NCBI RefSeq assembly: GCF_932526225.1
Contig: NC_064035.1
Span: 5,641,501 to 5,705,500, forward strand
From: Nematostella vectensis
Lineage: Eukaryota; Cnidaria; Anthozoa; Actiniaria; Edwardsiidae
Direction: 5' to 3'
Length of the DNA stretch: 64,000 nt
Part shown: in pieces, positions 41,901 to 52,994 of the stretch
Layout: every line of letters begins with the position of its first letter
Numbering within the stretch: the stretch's first letter is position 1
Position numbers and translations under genes: made by a program
The notes under the pieces: model-generated
Database searches by the model: none
What the model saw: the letters and a program-made list of their open reading frames with translations, nothing else
Told to the model about the DNA's origin: nothing

Positions 41901-44900
41901 GTCAGACAAACTGTTTTCAGAGAGGGATTCAACATTAAATTTGTTCTGACTTGTTTCCAATTCCCACCTACCCAATTTCTACAACTTGCCTAGTCTAATA
42001 GATCAGCGAGTCCTGCTACATGAAGTTATCCAAATAGAAGAAGAACAAGAGGAAAAATGGATGTGTACCACTGGCCCTACCTGGTCTGACATCAGCGTAG
42101 CAATTGAGCGTCCAATCTCATGGTATGTATCAGACTGAGTCTCCGGGCCAAGCATCACAAAGAGAAACCTCACAGGAATTGCAACTTCCGTGACATTGCC
42201 AAGGTAACACCCCGTTGCGAGACGTACAAAAGCAGTGACCGGGTTCTTTAGACAATCAAGGGTTCCCACAAGTACGTTTGTGGCTTCTGCGTCTTCTGGA
42301 ACTCGCGCTTTTACATCGGACTCTTGATTCTTCAGGGGATCCTGAGGCTGAGTTGTAGTTGTTGGGCCAAATGTCACTTCGAGTTTCTCATCTTTTTTAT
42401 TGGTATCGATTGTATTAATCAATGCGCTCTGGAAAAAAGGGGAAAAATTAATTTCAACAATTTTCTTTTTTACATACTAAAGTCGATGGGCAGTGGAATA
42501 CTTTTAGCAATCATAAAAAAATACTTACCTCGCTACCATCGATGCTTACAGTGTGTGACCCTACATCAATATTATCATCAATCTTCAGCCTGATCATATC
42601 CGTCTCTTCATCAACAGGAACCTTTTCAGTAACCACCATCTTGACAGAATTCTTGTCCTCTTCATTATTTCGTCTGGACAGGTTTGGCGTAAATGTTTTA
42701 AGGTTATAGAATGAGGGCCGCCTCGGAAGATTCCCCGCCTCTTGGTACTGATGCTTGTGCTTGACAAGAAGTGCAGACAAGACTCGGTCGCTGTCCTCTT
42801 TGCACAATTGGTCAGTTATCACCATATTGTCAACAATGGCCTCAGCGATACTCTGCAAGTCAAATTGTTCTAAATCCAGAAGCACAGTGCCTGAAAAACA
42901 ACAAAATAGTGGCACCTTGTTTGATCGATTGCTGAAGTCTTTTAAATGTGTTAAGAAGAGGAATTGAAGATATAGTTGATGCATCATAAAGTGTTAATTG
43001 TTGAAAAAAAAAAGAATGCCTTAAAGCCATTAACGAGGTACCCCTTGAGGATAGAGCTGCTTTATAGAGGTACCACTGTACAGTCAGCTTTCGACTAACA
43101 GACAATGCCGAAAAGTTGGCAGCACTTATAATTAGATTCTTTTACAGTTCTTGATCAGTATGAAGGGTACTTAGTTCATCTATTTCTCTCTTTTCGTAAC
43201 AAAAACATTCATTTACCTCTTTCTAGGCCCTTTCTGAGTTCTAACAAACTATGAAATGATAGTGAAGCAACATGCGGCTTGCCCCAGCGATTTGAATCCT
43301 CCACATCCTCTTCAAACTTGATCCAACGCGCAGTCTCCTTCCAACGCATATCTTGATCTTTTCCTGTCAGTTCTTGTAACTCTATAAACGCCTATATAAG
43401 ACAAAAGAATCTTGTAAATATTAAAGGATTATTTTTAATGATAACTGGATTCTAAAATGCTTTTTCTTTCTTCTGACGCTGTTGTAAAAAAAAAAAAAAA
43501 AAAACAGGTATAACTTTGTTCGATTGCTTAGAAAAGCAGACAGTATATTGAGAAATGGTACTGAGAACAAAGTGCCCCAAACATATACGTAATGACTAAT
43601 AGAATATTTACCTCATGTGGACTGTGATCATATTGAACTGGAAACTTATGCAAACTGGCAGTGATGTCAGAGCAAGTAGATCCACGACGCCTTGTCAACA
43701 TTCCTGACTTCAACTTGATTTTGCGAAACTGTGGCCTACGTCTCCGCAAGCCTGGGAAATCCTCAAAACGATGCCCTGAAAAAATGCCCAAATAATTGTG
43801 ATTAATAAATACTTAACACACAGAAAAATTCGCTCAGGCTTAAAATCTTTACTTACATGCCATCTCTTCCAAGTCCCTGTTTTCCAATTTTTCCTCATTT
43901 TCTGATGGCACTTTCAAAGCCAAGTCAACAAATGCTGGTCCAGTTTCAGAGAGAGTTAACGCTCCTGAACGAATCCTGGCCTTGTTAGCAATGGCCTCCC
44001 TCTCTGAGATAGTGCGATGTTTTTGAGAGTGAGAATGATGGTGGCGGCGATGGTGTCTCCTCTTTCCCTCACGACGGTCACCAAGGTGCTGCATGGGGGC
44101 GACAAGTCGGTCAGTATGGTGTGAAATAAGCAAAGCATCCTTTCCTGCAGAATCTAGTTCATCATCTCTAAGGATATTATCATTTATCCCTTCGTCAATT
44201 GGTGGCAATACCTCAACGAGAGCATGCTCTGCCTTTTCCTTGGGCACCAGAATATTTATTTCTGCATTTGAATCTGAGAGAACTTTTATTTTTTCATCAC
44301 CCAAAAAGACTTCAACAGCAACTTTCTGTTTTCTTGCTGTCTCAGGAGTCTTAACGGTTCCATCTATTTTCTCCGACTCCTGTGCAGTTTCTACAGTTTT
44401 AGGCTTTGCTATTATCTCAGACTTTGCTATAATCTCAGGCTGTGTTTTAGTTTCAGTCTGTGTTTTAATGTCAGAAGTCGGTTGTGGCAGGGTTTTGGAG
44501 TCCTGTGCAGGAATCAACTGATCCTGTGAAGTAACCTTCTCATCTGGGGCAGAGCTCTTCTGTTTCTGTCCACCATCTTCGATGTCCATTTCAACAGGCA
44601 ATGCTGTTTCTTTTCCATTCACTGATTTGGATTGGTCACTTTCTCCATCTTTCAAGCCGATGTCAGCAACAGATTCCAGTTCCTGTTCTGCCCCTTTTCT
44701 ATCTCTCTTAGACCCAATGACAAGCTCCAAGCCCCTATCATCCTCACTGTCAGTTACGGAGGGAAGTTCTTTTCTCCCACCCTCCTGGTCAGTATATATG
44801 CTCTCCTGGTGACTTTCCTCAATTCCTGGTAAGTTTTTGTCATTCTGACCTTGTTTTTCTGACCTGTGACTACTCCTGTGAGAGCCCTTATGCTGCCCTT

Positions 44901-46815
44901 CCTTGTGCTCATGTTTATGCTTATGTTTTTTATGTTTCCTTGATTCTTTTTTAGCCAATGCAGCAAGGTCTTTGTGTGAAGTGTGGATTCGTCGTAGAGG
45001 CTCATGGTATTTAGCTGATGACTTGCGATGTCCTAAACAAAGTAGAAAAAAGTAAAATAGCAGTACAATATGTGACTACCTTAAACCTTACTTCCTTGTA
45101 CTTGTAGAAAAAAAAAGACACTCATCAAGTCCCCATTTTGTCATTTTATCAGACTGTGTGTGTTTTAAAAGTAAAGATGATTAAGCCAGTTACATATAAT
45201 ATAACAATAAAATAATAGAATGAAAAGAGGATATTAAGTGTCACACACGGTTTAACAATGCACAACAACCATGTGTCAAAATTGCATAAATATCACAGAA
45301 ACAAATTCCAGCATGTCTCTCATAATCACTCTGGCACTTTTGCTGCAAATAATGAAAGTCACTCTTAAAACAGGCTTGTTGTTTGCTATCGACTAGCTTT
45401 TGAAATATTTTCTTTATTCTGTATATATACTGTATGTTCAAAAAGCTTGGCTTTCTGCTTGTAGAAACTATTCTTGTAAATGAATAGTTTCCAGACAGGA
45501 ACTTTTTTATTTTCCAAGGGTGCCATTACAGTTCTTTTGGATAATTAGTTATTAGTATAAATAGTTATGGTCAAGAAACATCAATTTCAAAGATCAATTC
45601 TATCCCAAGATCTGAAATTTTGCTGGACTTCAAGATTTGACTCCTGTGATAGAACATTTATTGCCACAATTACATCAATAGAAGTAAGATGCACATTTGA
45701 GTACACCCTTCAATAGAAAAGGACACAATTCTATTGCTTAATAATCTGTGTATAATAATTTTCACAAAAATGATAAAATATAGTATTCAATATTAAGAAT
45801 GAAACCAGAATAATTGTGCAATGCTAGACAGATTCTGAGTCTTTGACTGTTTAGATAAATGGACATGATTTATCAGATCCATAATGGGAAAAACAAGCCT
45901 TGTTAACTCTAACCCTGATTAAAATCACACAAGCAATACAAAACTATATCACTCATGATATACACCAATTGACTTTTCTTGACTTTGCTTTTCAAGAGTA
46001 AGTGGCTGTTTTTGTATTTTGTCTGGGAGCCAATAATATTTAGGAATATTAATAGAAAGCCACAAGCCTTGCATGACTTATGCCTGTTAACTTATAAGAT
46101 TTTTATCCTCCAGCAAAACAAACAAAGTAAGAGAATCCTATGGATCTACAATATGCCCCTCCCCCCTCCCCCTCCCCCATACATCATGGAGGTTCATTCT
46201 ATGCATTGTCTTTCGCACAGAGATAGCTGACTCTTTCAAGCTATGTGTGTCTTACTAACCGTAGTCACTGAACAATATGTCACTTGTTATTATATTAACT
46301 GACAAGTGGTAAATTTTATTGCACAGTGTTGAATTAATATCGTGTGGTTGATAAACAAGTGCTATTTTGTCGATTAAGTGTAACGGTTGAACGTTCCTGA
46401 ACAATAAATAAATGTAAAAGTATTCAACAGATGCCACGTTTCAACGAGCCTAGAGGAAAGAATAACTTACTACTGTAGTCCTTTTCGTCGAAGTTTACGT
46501 CTAGATGAGAAGTTTGTACGTCAGTTTCACTTTTGGAGGTAGGAAGACTTGGTGTTGCAAATGGCCGGCTAAACACCTTATTATATTGCTCTTCGTCAAT
46601 AGCTGATTGCTTGAGCTGTAGATTCAAGATATAAACAGAATTAATGTGAACATCTCGCCGGTGATCATAATCGTTTCAGCGCAAAAGTCTGTCATGATTA
46701 TCAAATGGTCAATGTCACGTTGTTAAATTTACCGATGTACCTCGGTGGCTTCGGAATCCTCTATTTCTACTTCAACACCAGTTTCCGTTGAATCGTCGTT
46801 CTTACGACTAGCCAT
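35955..46815 (-). CDS. SLC4A: SLC4-family anion exchanger, AE1/AE2/AE3 clade
   Basis: Plasma-membrane Cl-/HCO3- exchanger for pH control. Minus-strand exons from the start: 46741-46815, 46471-46615, 43857-45032, 43612-43775, 43217-43391, 42529-42890, 42081-42428, 41481-41664, 40720-41075, 40089-40283, 39523-39717, 38397-38922, 36908-37077, 36494-36664, 35955-36026; 1437 residues, all phases consistent. The large cytoplasmic domain has [34 protein letters not shown] and [14 protein letters not shown]. The membrane domain starts near residue 910 with [17 protein letters not shown] and has [19 protein letters not shown]. The transport Glu of AE1 (E681 equivalent, in LLFMETELT) and the DIDS-site Lys (K851 equivalent, in MPPKHHPDV) are present. 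The acidic tail EYDTLIMPI matches the AE-type C terminus. The 392-codon third exon makes it longer than human AE2. AE rather than bicarbonate cotransporter is supported by the whole domain pattern; which AE paralogue cannot be decided. Confidence 0.96.
37458..37889. mobile_element. palindromic element in an SLC4 intron
   Basis: Inverted ends CGTTTCTCGAAACTCCCGAG and CTCGGGTGTTTCGAGAAACG, extending inward through GAATTCTCGGGCC-type sequence. The 430-bp interior is AT-rich and non-coding. Probable non-autonomous DNA transposon. Confidence 0.7.
37941..38440 (-). repeat. 50-bp minisatellite made from an exon end and its splice donor
   Basis: Ten 50-bp copies with no length variation start at 37941, 37991, 38041, 38091, 38141, 38191, 38241, 38291, 38341 and 38391. 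The last copy overlaps the 3' end of the SLC4 exon 38397-38922 and its donor; the other nine lie in the following intron. On the gene's strand each copy keeps ATCC(T/G)(A/G)ATCCATG-type coding sequence followed by ACAGGTAAGG or ACTTGTAAGG. Copies fall into two types that mostly alternate, so a 100-bp dimer also amplified. Confidence 0.95.
38960..39150. repeat. about 48-bp diverged tandem repeat
   Basis: Four to five copies of TGTGGGCCTGTGAGTTCGCA, GTTCGTTTTGTTTGCATTC, progressively diverged, in the SLC4 intron upstream of exon 38397-38922. Confidence 0.75.
41358..41455 (-). repeat. decayed duplications of an SLC4 exon end
   Basis: On the minus strand 41364-41412 followed by GTAAGT (41358-41363) resembles the end of exon 41481-41664 with its donor: AAGCAGGCAAAAGAGATC in the copy against AAGCAGGCGAAGGAAATC in the exon. 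The copy has an in-frame TAG. A second partial copy without a donor lies at 41421-41455. Confidence 0.7.
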
Positions 46816-47257
46816 AACCACCAAAACTTAGTTGATCGTTGCCAGAGAACTCATGCATCCGGCGGAAAGGAAAGTTTTTAAACGCTAAGATGGCTAACCC
46901 AGCCGTTTTGTCGGTCTGTTTTGGGCAAGACGTAACACAAATCTCGTGATCCAAGATGGAAATATTCCTTGTTCAAAGGCGCCAATTAATGAATTTGCAT
47001 CCTCAATCCATTCATGGATCCGACCCTTAAGTGCTCTTTGTCGACTCCAGGACGCCCTACGCTGTAAATCCACTCAGGGAAGATGCGAAGGAATCCAGGA
47101 GAGATGAAAATATCAATAGTTGGGATAAGTCGGGCACAAACCCGAGTTTGTTGATCAGAACGTCCCCTCTCTCGCCAGCCAATGGAATTTCAATACAAAG
47201 TCACGTGATTGGCACTAGCCGCACGTGGGCTTTCTGGCTGTCATCAACACTTGTGCC

Positions 47258-47335
47258 CACTAACTCGAACAGTTGGCAAATCGAACCCTTGGCAACCCGA
47301 ACCCTTGACAAATCGAACCCTTGGCAACTCGAACT
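47258..47335. repeat. short tandem repeat (CGAACCCTTGGCAA)
   Basis: Four to five copies of a 14-18-bp unit, CGAACCCTTGGCAA(C/A)(C/T), slightly diverged. Confidence 0.65.
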
Positions 47336-48087
47336 AAGACAAACTGACCATTGGTTTTGCTCCGTACTTCTACAGTACTTTCTGGCCGTTTTCCACAATA
47401 TTGATTTTGAACGTGAAAACAAGGTTTTAGCCTCTTCCCTGCTAGCAAACCTCTATTCACGGACTATAGGATAATTTGACTCCGAAATAAACTCTAATGT
47501 CTTGTTAGTGTTGAATAAAGCACGTATCCCTACTTCAACTGGATGTATTTGCCTTGGTTTCGCTCCTACAGCGAGCTCTGTCCCTATGAGCTTGCGACCT
47601 ATTATCCTATAGCCCGTGTTCTATTCTTTTGTATTTCGCCGGGCTAGCGTGCGTTCGTGGCAAAAAATAGTGATTTCTCTAAAACATAATAAGTTCTCAA
47701 AACAACCCGAATTTTACCAACAAACTCTTTCAATAGCTATCTTTTGTTGTTTATGAGTGCATTTTGCCTTAGAATGCTGGTTCCGCTAAAGCTAACTCGA
47801 CACGAAGACAAATAACATGAACACGCAATCTCACCTTTGTTGAGCCAGGTTTCCGTATCTCGAGAACTCTATCCATTCAGTTTCAGCCCAAGAATAGTAG
47901 ACTTAACAACAAAGTGGGACTGTAAGCACCAGAATTGAACATTATTATTCTGCGAATGTTCATTCACGCCATGGAGCTGGCTCCATATTTAGACGCTACT
48001 CTTAATTATTCGTTTGTAGTTAGGCATAGACATAGAAGTGAGCTCCCAGGAGTATTGAAAGGGACAACAAAAGTTGCATTCCGCCTG

Positions 48088-48426
48088 CGTACCCTTATGC
48101 ACGAGTCATTTGACTCCCCCCCCCCCCATAGTCCCTTGCATTTTTCATGCGTACTCTAATGCACTAGTCATTTGAACCCCTCCCCCTCCCCCCATAGTCC
48201 CTTGCATTCCTCATGCGTACTCTTATGCACTAGTCATTTGACTCTCCCCCTCCCCTATAGTCCCTTGCATTCCTCATGCGTACTCTTATGCACCAGTTAT
48301 TAACCCCCCTCCCCCTCCCCCATCCCCCTATAGTCCATTGCAGTCCGCATGCGTACTCTTATGCACTAGTCATTTGACCCCTCCCCTCCCCCCATAGTCC
48401 CTTGCATTCCGCATGCGTACTCTTAT
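48088..48426. repeat. about 65-70-bp minisatellite with C-runs
   Basis: Five copies of GCGTACTCTTATGCACTAGT, CATTTGACCCCTCCCC, CATAGTCCCTTGCATTCC. Length differences come from the C/T-rich tract. Confidence 0.85.
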
Positions 48427-48743
48427 GCCTGGTGCACGACATGGACATAATGACATAAAAGAAAAAAAAAATTATCTTATGTCGTTATGTTCATGTCGTT
48501 ATGGTTGGGCTTATGTCAAAATGTCGAATCATTCACACTTGAACATGCGAGTGCACGCGCCCATGTCGTTATTTCATTGTGTCAATAGTGTGCACCAGGC
48601 ATTACGGCGTGGACATAATGACATAAAAGAAAATACATGTGTTTTTCTATTTTGTCGTTATGTCGGGCTTATGGGTTTATGTCGAACCATTCACACATAA
48701 ACAGTGCGCGCGCATGTCGTTACGTCACTAGTGTGCACCAGGC
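48427..48743. mobile_element. two tandem MITE-like copies with GCCTGGTGCAC ends
   Basis: The first copy (48427-48600) has inverted ends GCCTGGTGCAC and GTGTGCACCAGGC and complementary arms (GGACATAATGACATAA against TTATGTCGTTATG). The second (48601-48743) repeats the body and right end but lacks most of the left end. Non-coding. Confidence 0.75.
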
Positions 48744-49074
48744 ATAAGGAAATCCAGAATGCGCGCCGGCTATATTTTGTGAACTTGTAAATAATCAACA
48801 TATGGTTCTAAGTAACTTATGAAAGAAAAACAAGGACATTTGCCACAAACGGAATGCAAATTAAAGAGGCCGTCGACCTGGTAACGGTATTTTTCAAGAA
48901 TGCTACCGTCACCAATCCAGCACAGAGAAAAACTACTGGACACTATCTAAAAGCTATTTGATTATCTTCTTGTGAGTAAATTTGGCGCGATGCAAACATA
49001 TTTACATCTACATACTCTTTCAGCCGTCTATTTCGCTCTAAAGAAATGACGATTCCACGGTTTATTTTCACATT

Positions 49075-49541
49075 GAAACGAACATTGACACAAGCATGTA
49101 TCTCCGGCCACACCAAGATCACAGAACTAGAAATAGTCATAATTTTAAATATTATCAAGAAAAAGCTACAAAGAATAAGTATTTTTATTCTTTTTTCCCC
49201 CGAACGATAAGACATTGGAACACTTTACCTAATGAACTTGTCGAGCTAGGCTCAATCGAACATTTTAAGCGTGACCTCGAAATCTATCTTAATAATAATA
49301 AGAATTGAATTTTAATTTTATAATTTTATTTCTATATATTATTGAATTGTATTATTGAATTTTCTTTACATTATTTAATATTTTATATATTCTATATATA
49401 CTTAGTACCTATCCATGTATATATGTATATATTTTTATTTACTTATCTCCTTATTTATTTATTTATATGTAAATACTTTTATTTAAGGTTGGTGTGATAT
49501 CGCAAGATTTTTACCGACTTAATAAATGTAGATGTAGATGA
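49075..49541 (+). mobile_element. 5'-truncated non-LTR retrotransposon, 3' end
   Basis: An open frame ending at 49308 encodes the C-terminal tail typical of CR1/L2/Jockey-like reverse transcriptase proteins: R-x2-H-x3-Y pattern, then YFYSFFPRTIRHWNTLPNEL and a final FKRDLEIYL. An AT-rich 3' UTR ends in TGTAGATGTAGATGA simple repeats (about 49526-49541), as in many non-LTR elements. Nothing of the endonuclease or RT core remains. The 5' breakpoint is only approximate. Confidence 0.75.
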
Positions 49542-50064
49542 ACGTGCGACTGCCCCTTTCAGTGTCAGTGACGCACTTTCTTTTTCAACAGACGGACAGA
49601 GTGAGGGGAAGTGCCCGTACATGTTTCATTTGCAAAATGTGTTTTTCAAAAACAAGGAAGTAGGACCATTTTGTTCGGTGGATTGGGGTGCTCCCCTCAA
49701 CTCTCACCTACAATCATTGTTTGCAGTTATTTGCAACCGCGCGAAAACATCAACGTTTAAAGTATCACCATTTATTGGCTATTTATTCTAAAAATCAGTT
49801 ATCTTTTAGACGACCTTTTCGCTCTCTCATACACAATCACCATTGTCATACTTGGCAGGAGGAGAAGAGAGATAGCTAACACCAAGAATTTACAATAAAT
49901 TCTAATGAAAAATTGTAATGATTGAAAAAAAGTTGGTGTGCTTCACAAAAAATAGCCGTGGCCCTGATAAGATCACGAGGGCTGGTGGATAGATTGCAAT
50001 GTAATGCAATGCCAAAGTCTTTCAGAGAAAACTTTGAAAGTGTGTCAAAAGTCTGTATCGAAAT

Positions 50065-50263
50065 TTACAGGCAACCAGTAAAGCCATCAACACCTAAATA
50101 TGTGTGGAACGTTTATTGTCTTCTGACGAATCAGACGAGAGAATTCAGACACTGAGACTTGTTGAGACGTTTCTAGTTGACTGTTTGAATATCTTTCGAG
50201 TGATTGGTTGGAACAAACATTTACTTATTTCCGGTGTTCACTGTTTTACTGGTCGTACTGTAA
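50065..50263. mobile_element. palindromic MITE-like element, copy 2 (inverted)
   Basis: Reverse complement of the element at 6878-7060. Shared blocks include GTTTATTGTCTTCTGACGAA and GAGTGATTGGTYGGAACAAA. Inverted ends TTACAGGCAACCAGTAAAGCC and TTTTACTGGTCGTACTGTAA. Confidence 0.7.
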
Positions 50264-50586
50264 CACACCCCTAAAAACAACTGGTGTGGTTACTGTAACA
50301 GAATTGAGTGGAACATTGATTGCTATTCCACACCAAAAAATATTATTGTACAAGAAACAACCGAGCAGACAAAAGGTGTCCAGACTTTTTTAATGTTTAA
50401 CAAAGTTTGTGATCATTTTTACTGTTTTCCTTGGTCAAAAAGGATAAAATCCTTTTCACAAATTATAGCAAAATGTAAAGACCATTCAACTAGAATTGTT
50501 CACTCATGAAAATAGCTTTTGCCACCCCTGATTTTATTTCTGTGCATTTTTGTGGCTACCTTGAAAAGTATTACAGTTTCAATGAT

Positions 50587-50592
50587 TTTATT
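50587..50592 (-). terminator. candidate polyadenylation signal of PDE12
   Basis: AATAAA on the minus strand about 215 nt past the PDE12 stop codon; another lies at 50533-50538. Placement only. Confidence 0.35.
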
Positions 50593-50804
50593 ATGCTCTC
50601 TGTTTAGTTATGGGAGAGGACCTAGCAGGGCTGAAAATAGTGTGAACAAATCCTGTAAAGCCAGGGTGGGTGTAGGAAAATAAAGTGCCGCCAGCTAGAG
50701 CACAATAAGACCACCTGTGCCACCACAGCAACTTGTAAAGCCTGATTACTTGTCCATATTCACTCTAATGAGTTCACTCAGGATAGTGCCTGACATCTCT
50801 CACA

Positions 50805-52673
50805 CTAGAATTTACATTTCAAGTCACACACCAATGCCAAGTGGTCAGAGGGCATAACCACTGATGGCAAAGCCAGGTGATTTCTCAGCTCTTCTTCCTC
50901 TGGCAAAGGTACTACAGACTGCACTTCAAAAAACTTGCTATCACAAAATATGTAATCAAGGGTATCTTTGAAGCCATGAGTGTAGTTTGTAAAAAGTGGT
51001 GTTCCACATGCATTCACAAAGCTGAAACCATGGGAGAGATCCAGTGTATTGCAGTGCTGATCTACATCCTCATGAACTAGCCAGTCATGATGTGTCCTCG
51101 CAACATGCCCTTTAGTCAGTAACTGAAACAATCCCGTGCGAGGGGTGCTGTTGAAGTCTCCACAAAATAACACAGCAACATCTATATTGTCATCTCTCTC
51201 ACTTGTCAGCTCATGCACAACTGCTTTAGTGTGATTCAGAATAATGGCAGCTTGTAGCATTCTAATGTGGGGGGAATGTGGTCGGTAGTACAAGTGAGTA
51301 TTAACAACACATATAAGTGGACTATTATCATTATTGCCCTTGCATTTCAAGACAGCAACTTGAGCAATGGCGTTCCTTTTGATTAAGCTTTTTAAAAGAG
51401 CTGGCATAGGTGAAATGTGTTGCAAAATCTCTTCTTGTGAAAGGTGTGAGAGAAGAGACTCACGTAAAACTACATCACAGGTTTTTATCAATTCAAACTT
51501 GTCTCTGTTAAAGAATATTGCTTCTCCTTCTGGTATTTCTCCTGCTTTGCACTTAATTATTCCTTGATATCCCTCCAGTTCCATACAAGGTAGTAAAAAC
51601 CCATCAAACAGCTTCTGCCCACACTCTTGCAAGCAAATAATATCTGCATTGTATCCAATTAGCTCTTTCATTAACACCTGCTTACGGTAACCAATGTCAA
51701 GAGCATAAGGAGGGCAGTATGGATAAAGAACATTCAATGCAAATTCTTCCCTAGCATAAGCATCTGCTAGTATATTGTAAGATACACATCTAATATGTCC
51801 CGGCTCAAGTTTCTTTAAAGTGTACAAGTGCCTGTTCTCGAAGGGGCAGTGACCTGGTTCTGCAGCGACTCTGATTGGGCTTACTGTCTCAGCTTTCAAA
51901 CCATTAGTTGGATCTTGTCTTGAGGGAGTGCACACAAGCTTCAGGTAGCACCCGATGTCTTGCAAGCATGGCTTATAGCAGAACTCAGTTCCAACCTCTT
52001 CCCAAGCACATTCTGTCACCGATGGCAGGGAAGCTGCAGAAGGTTCTGGATTCTCAGATCGAAACCATTCAAACATGCAGTACTTTAGCTCTGCAAACTC
52101 TAGCTTAATGACGGGGTACACAGGAAAGTCTACCATTATGTGACTGGGGAGAGAGAGTGAGAGTACGGTTGGAGGATTTACCAGCACTGAAAATTGTTCT
52201 TCCCCAATTATCAGTACAGACCCATCTTTCCACGCCTCGACATTAGGAAGATCTTCATCCACTAGCGACCCCTCGAACGTAAGACTAGCACTTGGAATGC
52301 TAACATCCTTGCTTCCTTTTCCGGCTTTCTTGTCTTTCTTACGTGATTTCTGATTCGCTGATAGGGTAATTCTTGCCAAAGATTTCTTCAATTGTTCAGT
52401 CTTTGCACGCTGCATGTTTTTCTGTTGACCCCCGTACGAAAACGATATTCTTATATCATTTTCTTCTTCAACACAACGGATACTAACAATAGCCATTATA
52501 GATATCCCGTATCTTCTTCTGTCTGTGTGTATTCGTACAACGGATGGATTTATCAAGTTACCGATTTGTGTCGATTTTAGTGAGAGAACGAATCGCCTTC
52601 TTGCGGTGAAGCTACATAGCCCACCCCAGGAAAGTTGTGTCTTTGCAGCAAACTTGGTGGCGTTGTTTAGCAT
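50805..52673 (-). CDS. PDE12: 2',5'-phosphodiesterase 12, mitochondrial
   Basis: Mg2+-dependent exonuclease of the EEP (exonuclease/endonuclease/phosphatase) superfamily. In vertebrates it degrades 2',5'-oligoadenylates and trims poly(A) of mitochondrial mRNA in the matrix. Intronless; 622 residues from the ATG at 52673 (human about 609). The first 55 or so residues are rich in Arg/Ser/Thr with few acids (ARRRF, DRRRYG), a plausible mitochondrial presequence. An internal ATG at 52496 (MAIVSIRCVEEEN) would give a 563-residue form without it. A conserved N-terminal part (GGQQKNMQR, NVEAWKDGSVL) precedes the EEP domain from about residue 300: SYNILADAYAREEF, ADIICLQECGQ (metal Glu), VNTHLYYRP, FCGDFNSTP and MPSDHLALVCDL (catalytic Asp-His). 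All catalytic motifs are intact. The frame continues open upstream of 52673 but has no ATG. Divergent neighbour of LZTFL1. Confidence 0.95.
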   Translation of the reverse strand: MLNNATKFAAKTQLSWGGLCSFTARRRFVLSLKSTQIGNLINPSVVRIHTDRRRYGISIMAIVSIRCVEEENDIRISFSYGGQQKNMQRAKTEQLKKSLARITLSANQKSRKKDKKAGKGSKDVSIPSASLTFEGSLVDEDLPNVEAWKDGSVLIIGEEQFSVLVNPPTVLSLSLPSHIMVDFPVYPVIKLEFAELKYCMFEWFRSENPEPSAASLPSVTECAWEEVGTEFCYKPCLQDIGCYLKLVCTPSRQDPTNGLKAETVSPIRVAAEPGHCPFENRHLYTLKKLEPGHIRCVSYNILADAYAREEFALNVLYPYCPPYALDIGYRKQVLMKELIGYNADIICLQECGQKLFDGFLLPCMELEGYQGIIKCKAGEIPEGEAIFFNRDKFELIKTCDVVLRESLLSHLSQEEILQHISPMPALLKSLIKRNAIAQVAVLKCKGNNDNSPLICVVNTHLYYRPHSPHIRMLQAAIILNHTKAVVHELTSERDDNIDVAVLFCGDFNSTPRTGLFQLLTKGHVARTHHDWLVHEDVDQHCNTLDLSHGFSFVNACGTPLFTNYTHGFKDTLDYIFCDSKFFEVQSVVPLPEEEELRNHLALPSVVMPSDHLALVCDLKCKF

Positions 52674-52994
52674 CCAGTGGGCTGAATTATGCCCTCCACT
52701 TTTGTTACAGTGCACACGTGCATCTTCCTCGAAGGGAAGGCAAGTCTCGAGAGCTCCTCTCCCGTGAGGCCTGGGGCCGGATGAGCGCTGTGCTGAAAGC
52801 ACGGTTACCAAGCAGGGTGAATTGTCATGGCGGCGGTCAACGCTCTAATTTTATAGCATGAAAAATTAAACGGCGAATAACCGGAAACTCTGAAAAACTT
52901 CACCTGGGCGTACTTTGAAACCAGAATCCAGTCTACTTCGCATAGATTCTAAATTGTGTTTAAAAGTTGTATCAATTCTGAAAGCTTCAGTAAT
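52674..52994. promoter_or_regulatory. shared PDE12/LZTFL1 divergent promoter interval
   Basis: About 320 bp between the two start codons, G+C-richer than the flanking introns. No TATA box was seen on either strand. Both 5' UTRs must lie here, so a bidirectional promoter is likely; exact start sites cannot be read from sequence. Confidence 0.5.

Larger units (their letters stand above)
46816..50804. other. gene-poor, repeat-rich interval
   Basis: Lies between the start of the anion exchanger and the 3' end of PDE12. An open frame of 147 codons at 47031-47474 has no family features and overlaps a short repeat. A pair of inverted segments with CTATAGGATAAT cores (about 47447-47475 and 47608-47636) may mark another small element. 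The remaining repeats are listed separately. Confidence 0.5.

Noticed and set aside
47031-47474. 147-codon plus-strand open frame
   Set aside because: Contains a short tandem repeat (CGAACCCTTGGCAA) and shows no domain or conserved motif.
50805-52811. Longer PDE12 with 46 extra N-terminal residues
   Set aside because: The extension has no ATG, only TTG at its start; the first ATG at 52673 is followed by a good presequence-like segment.
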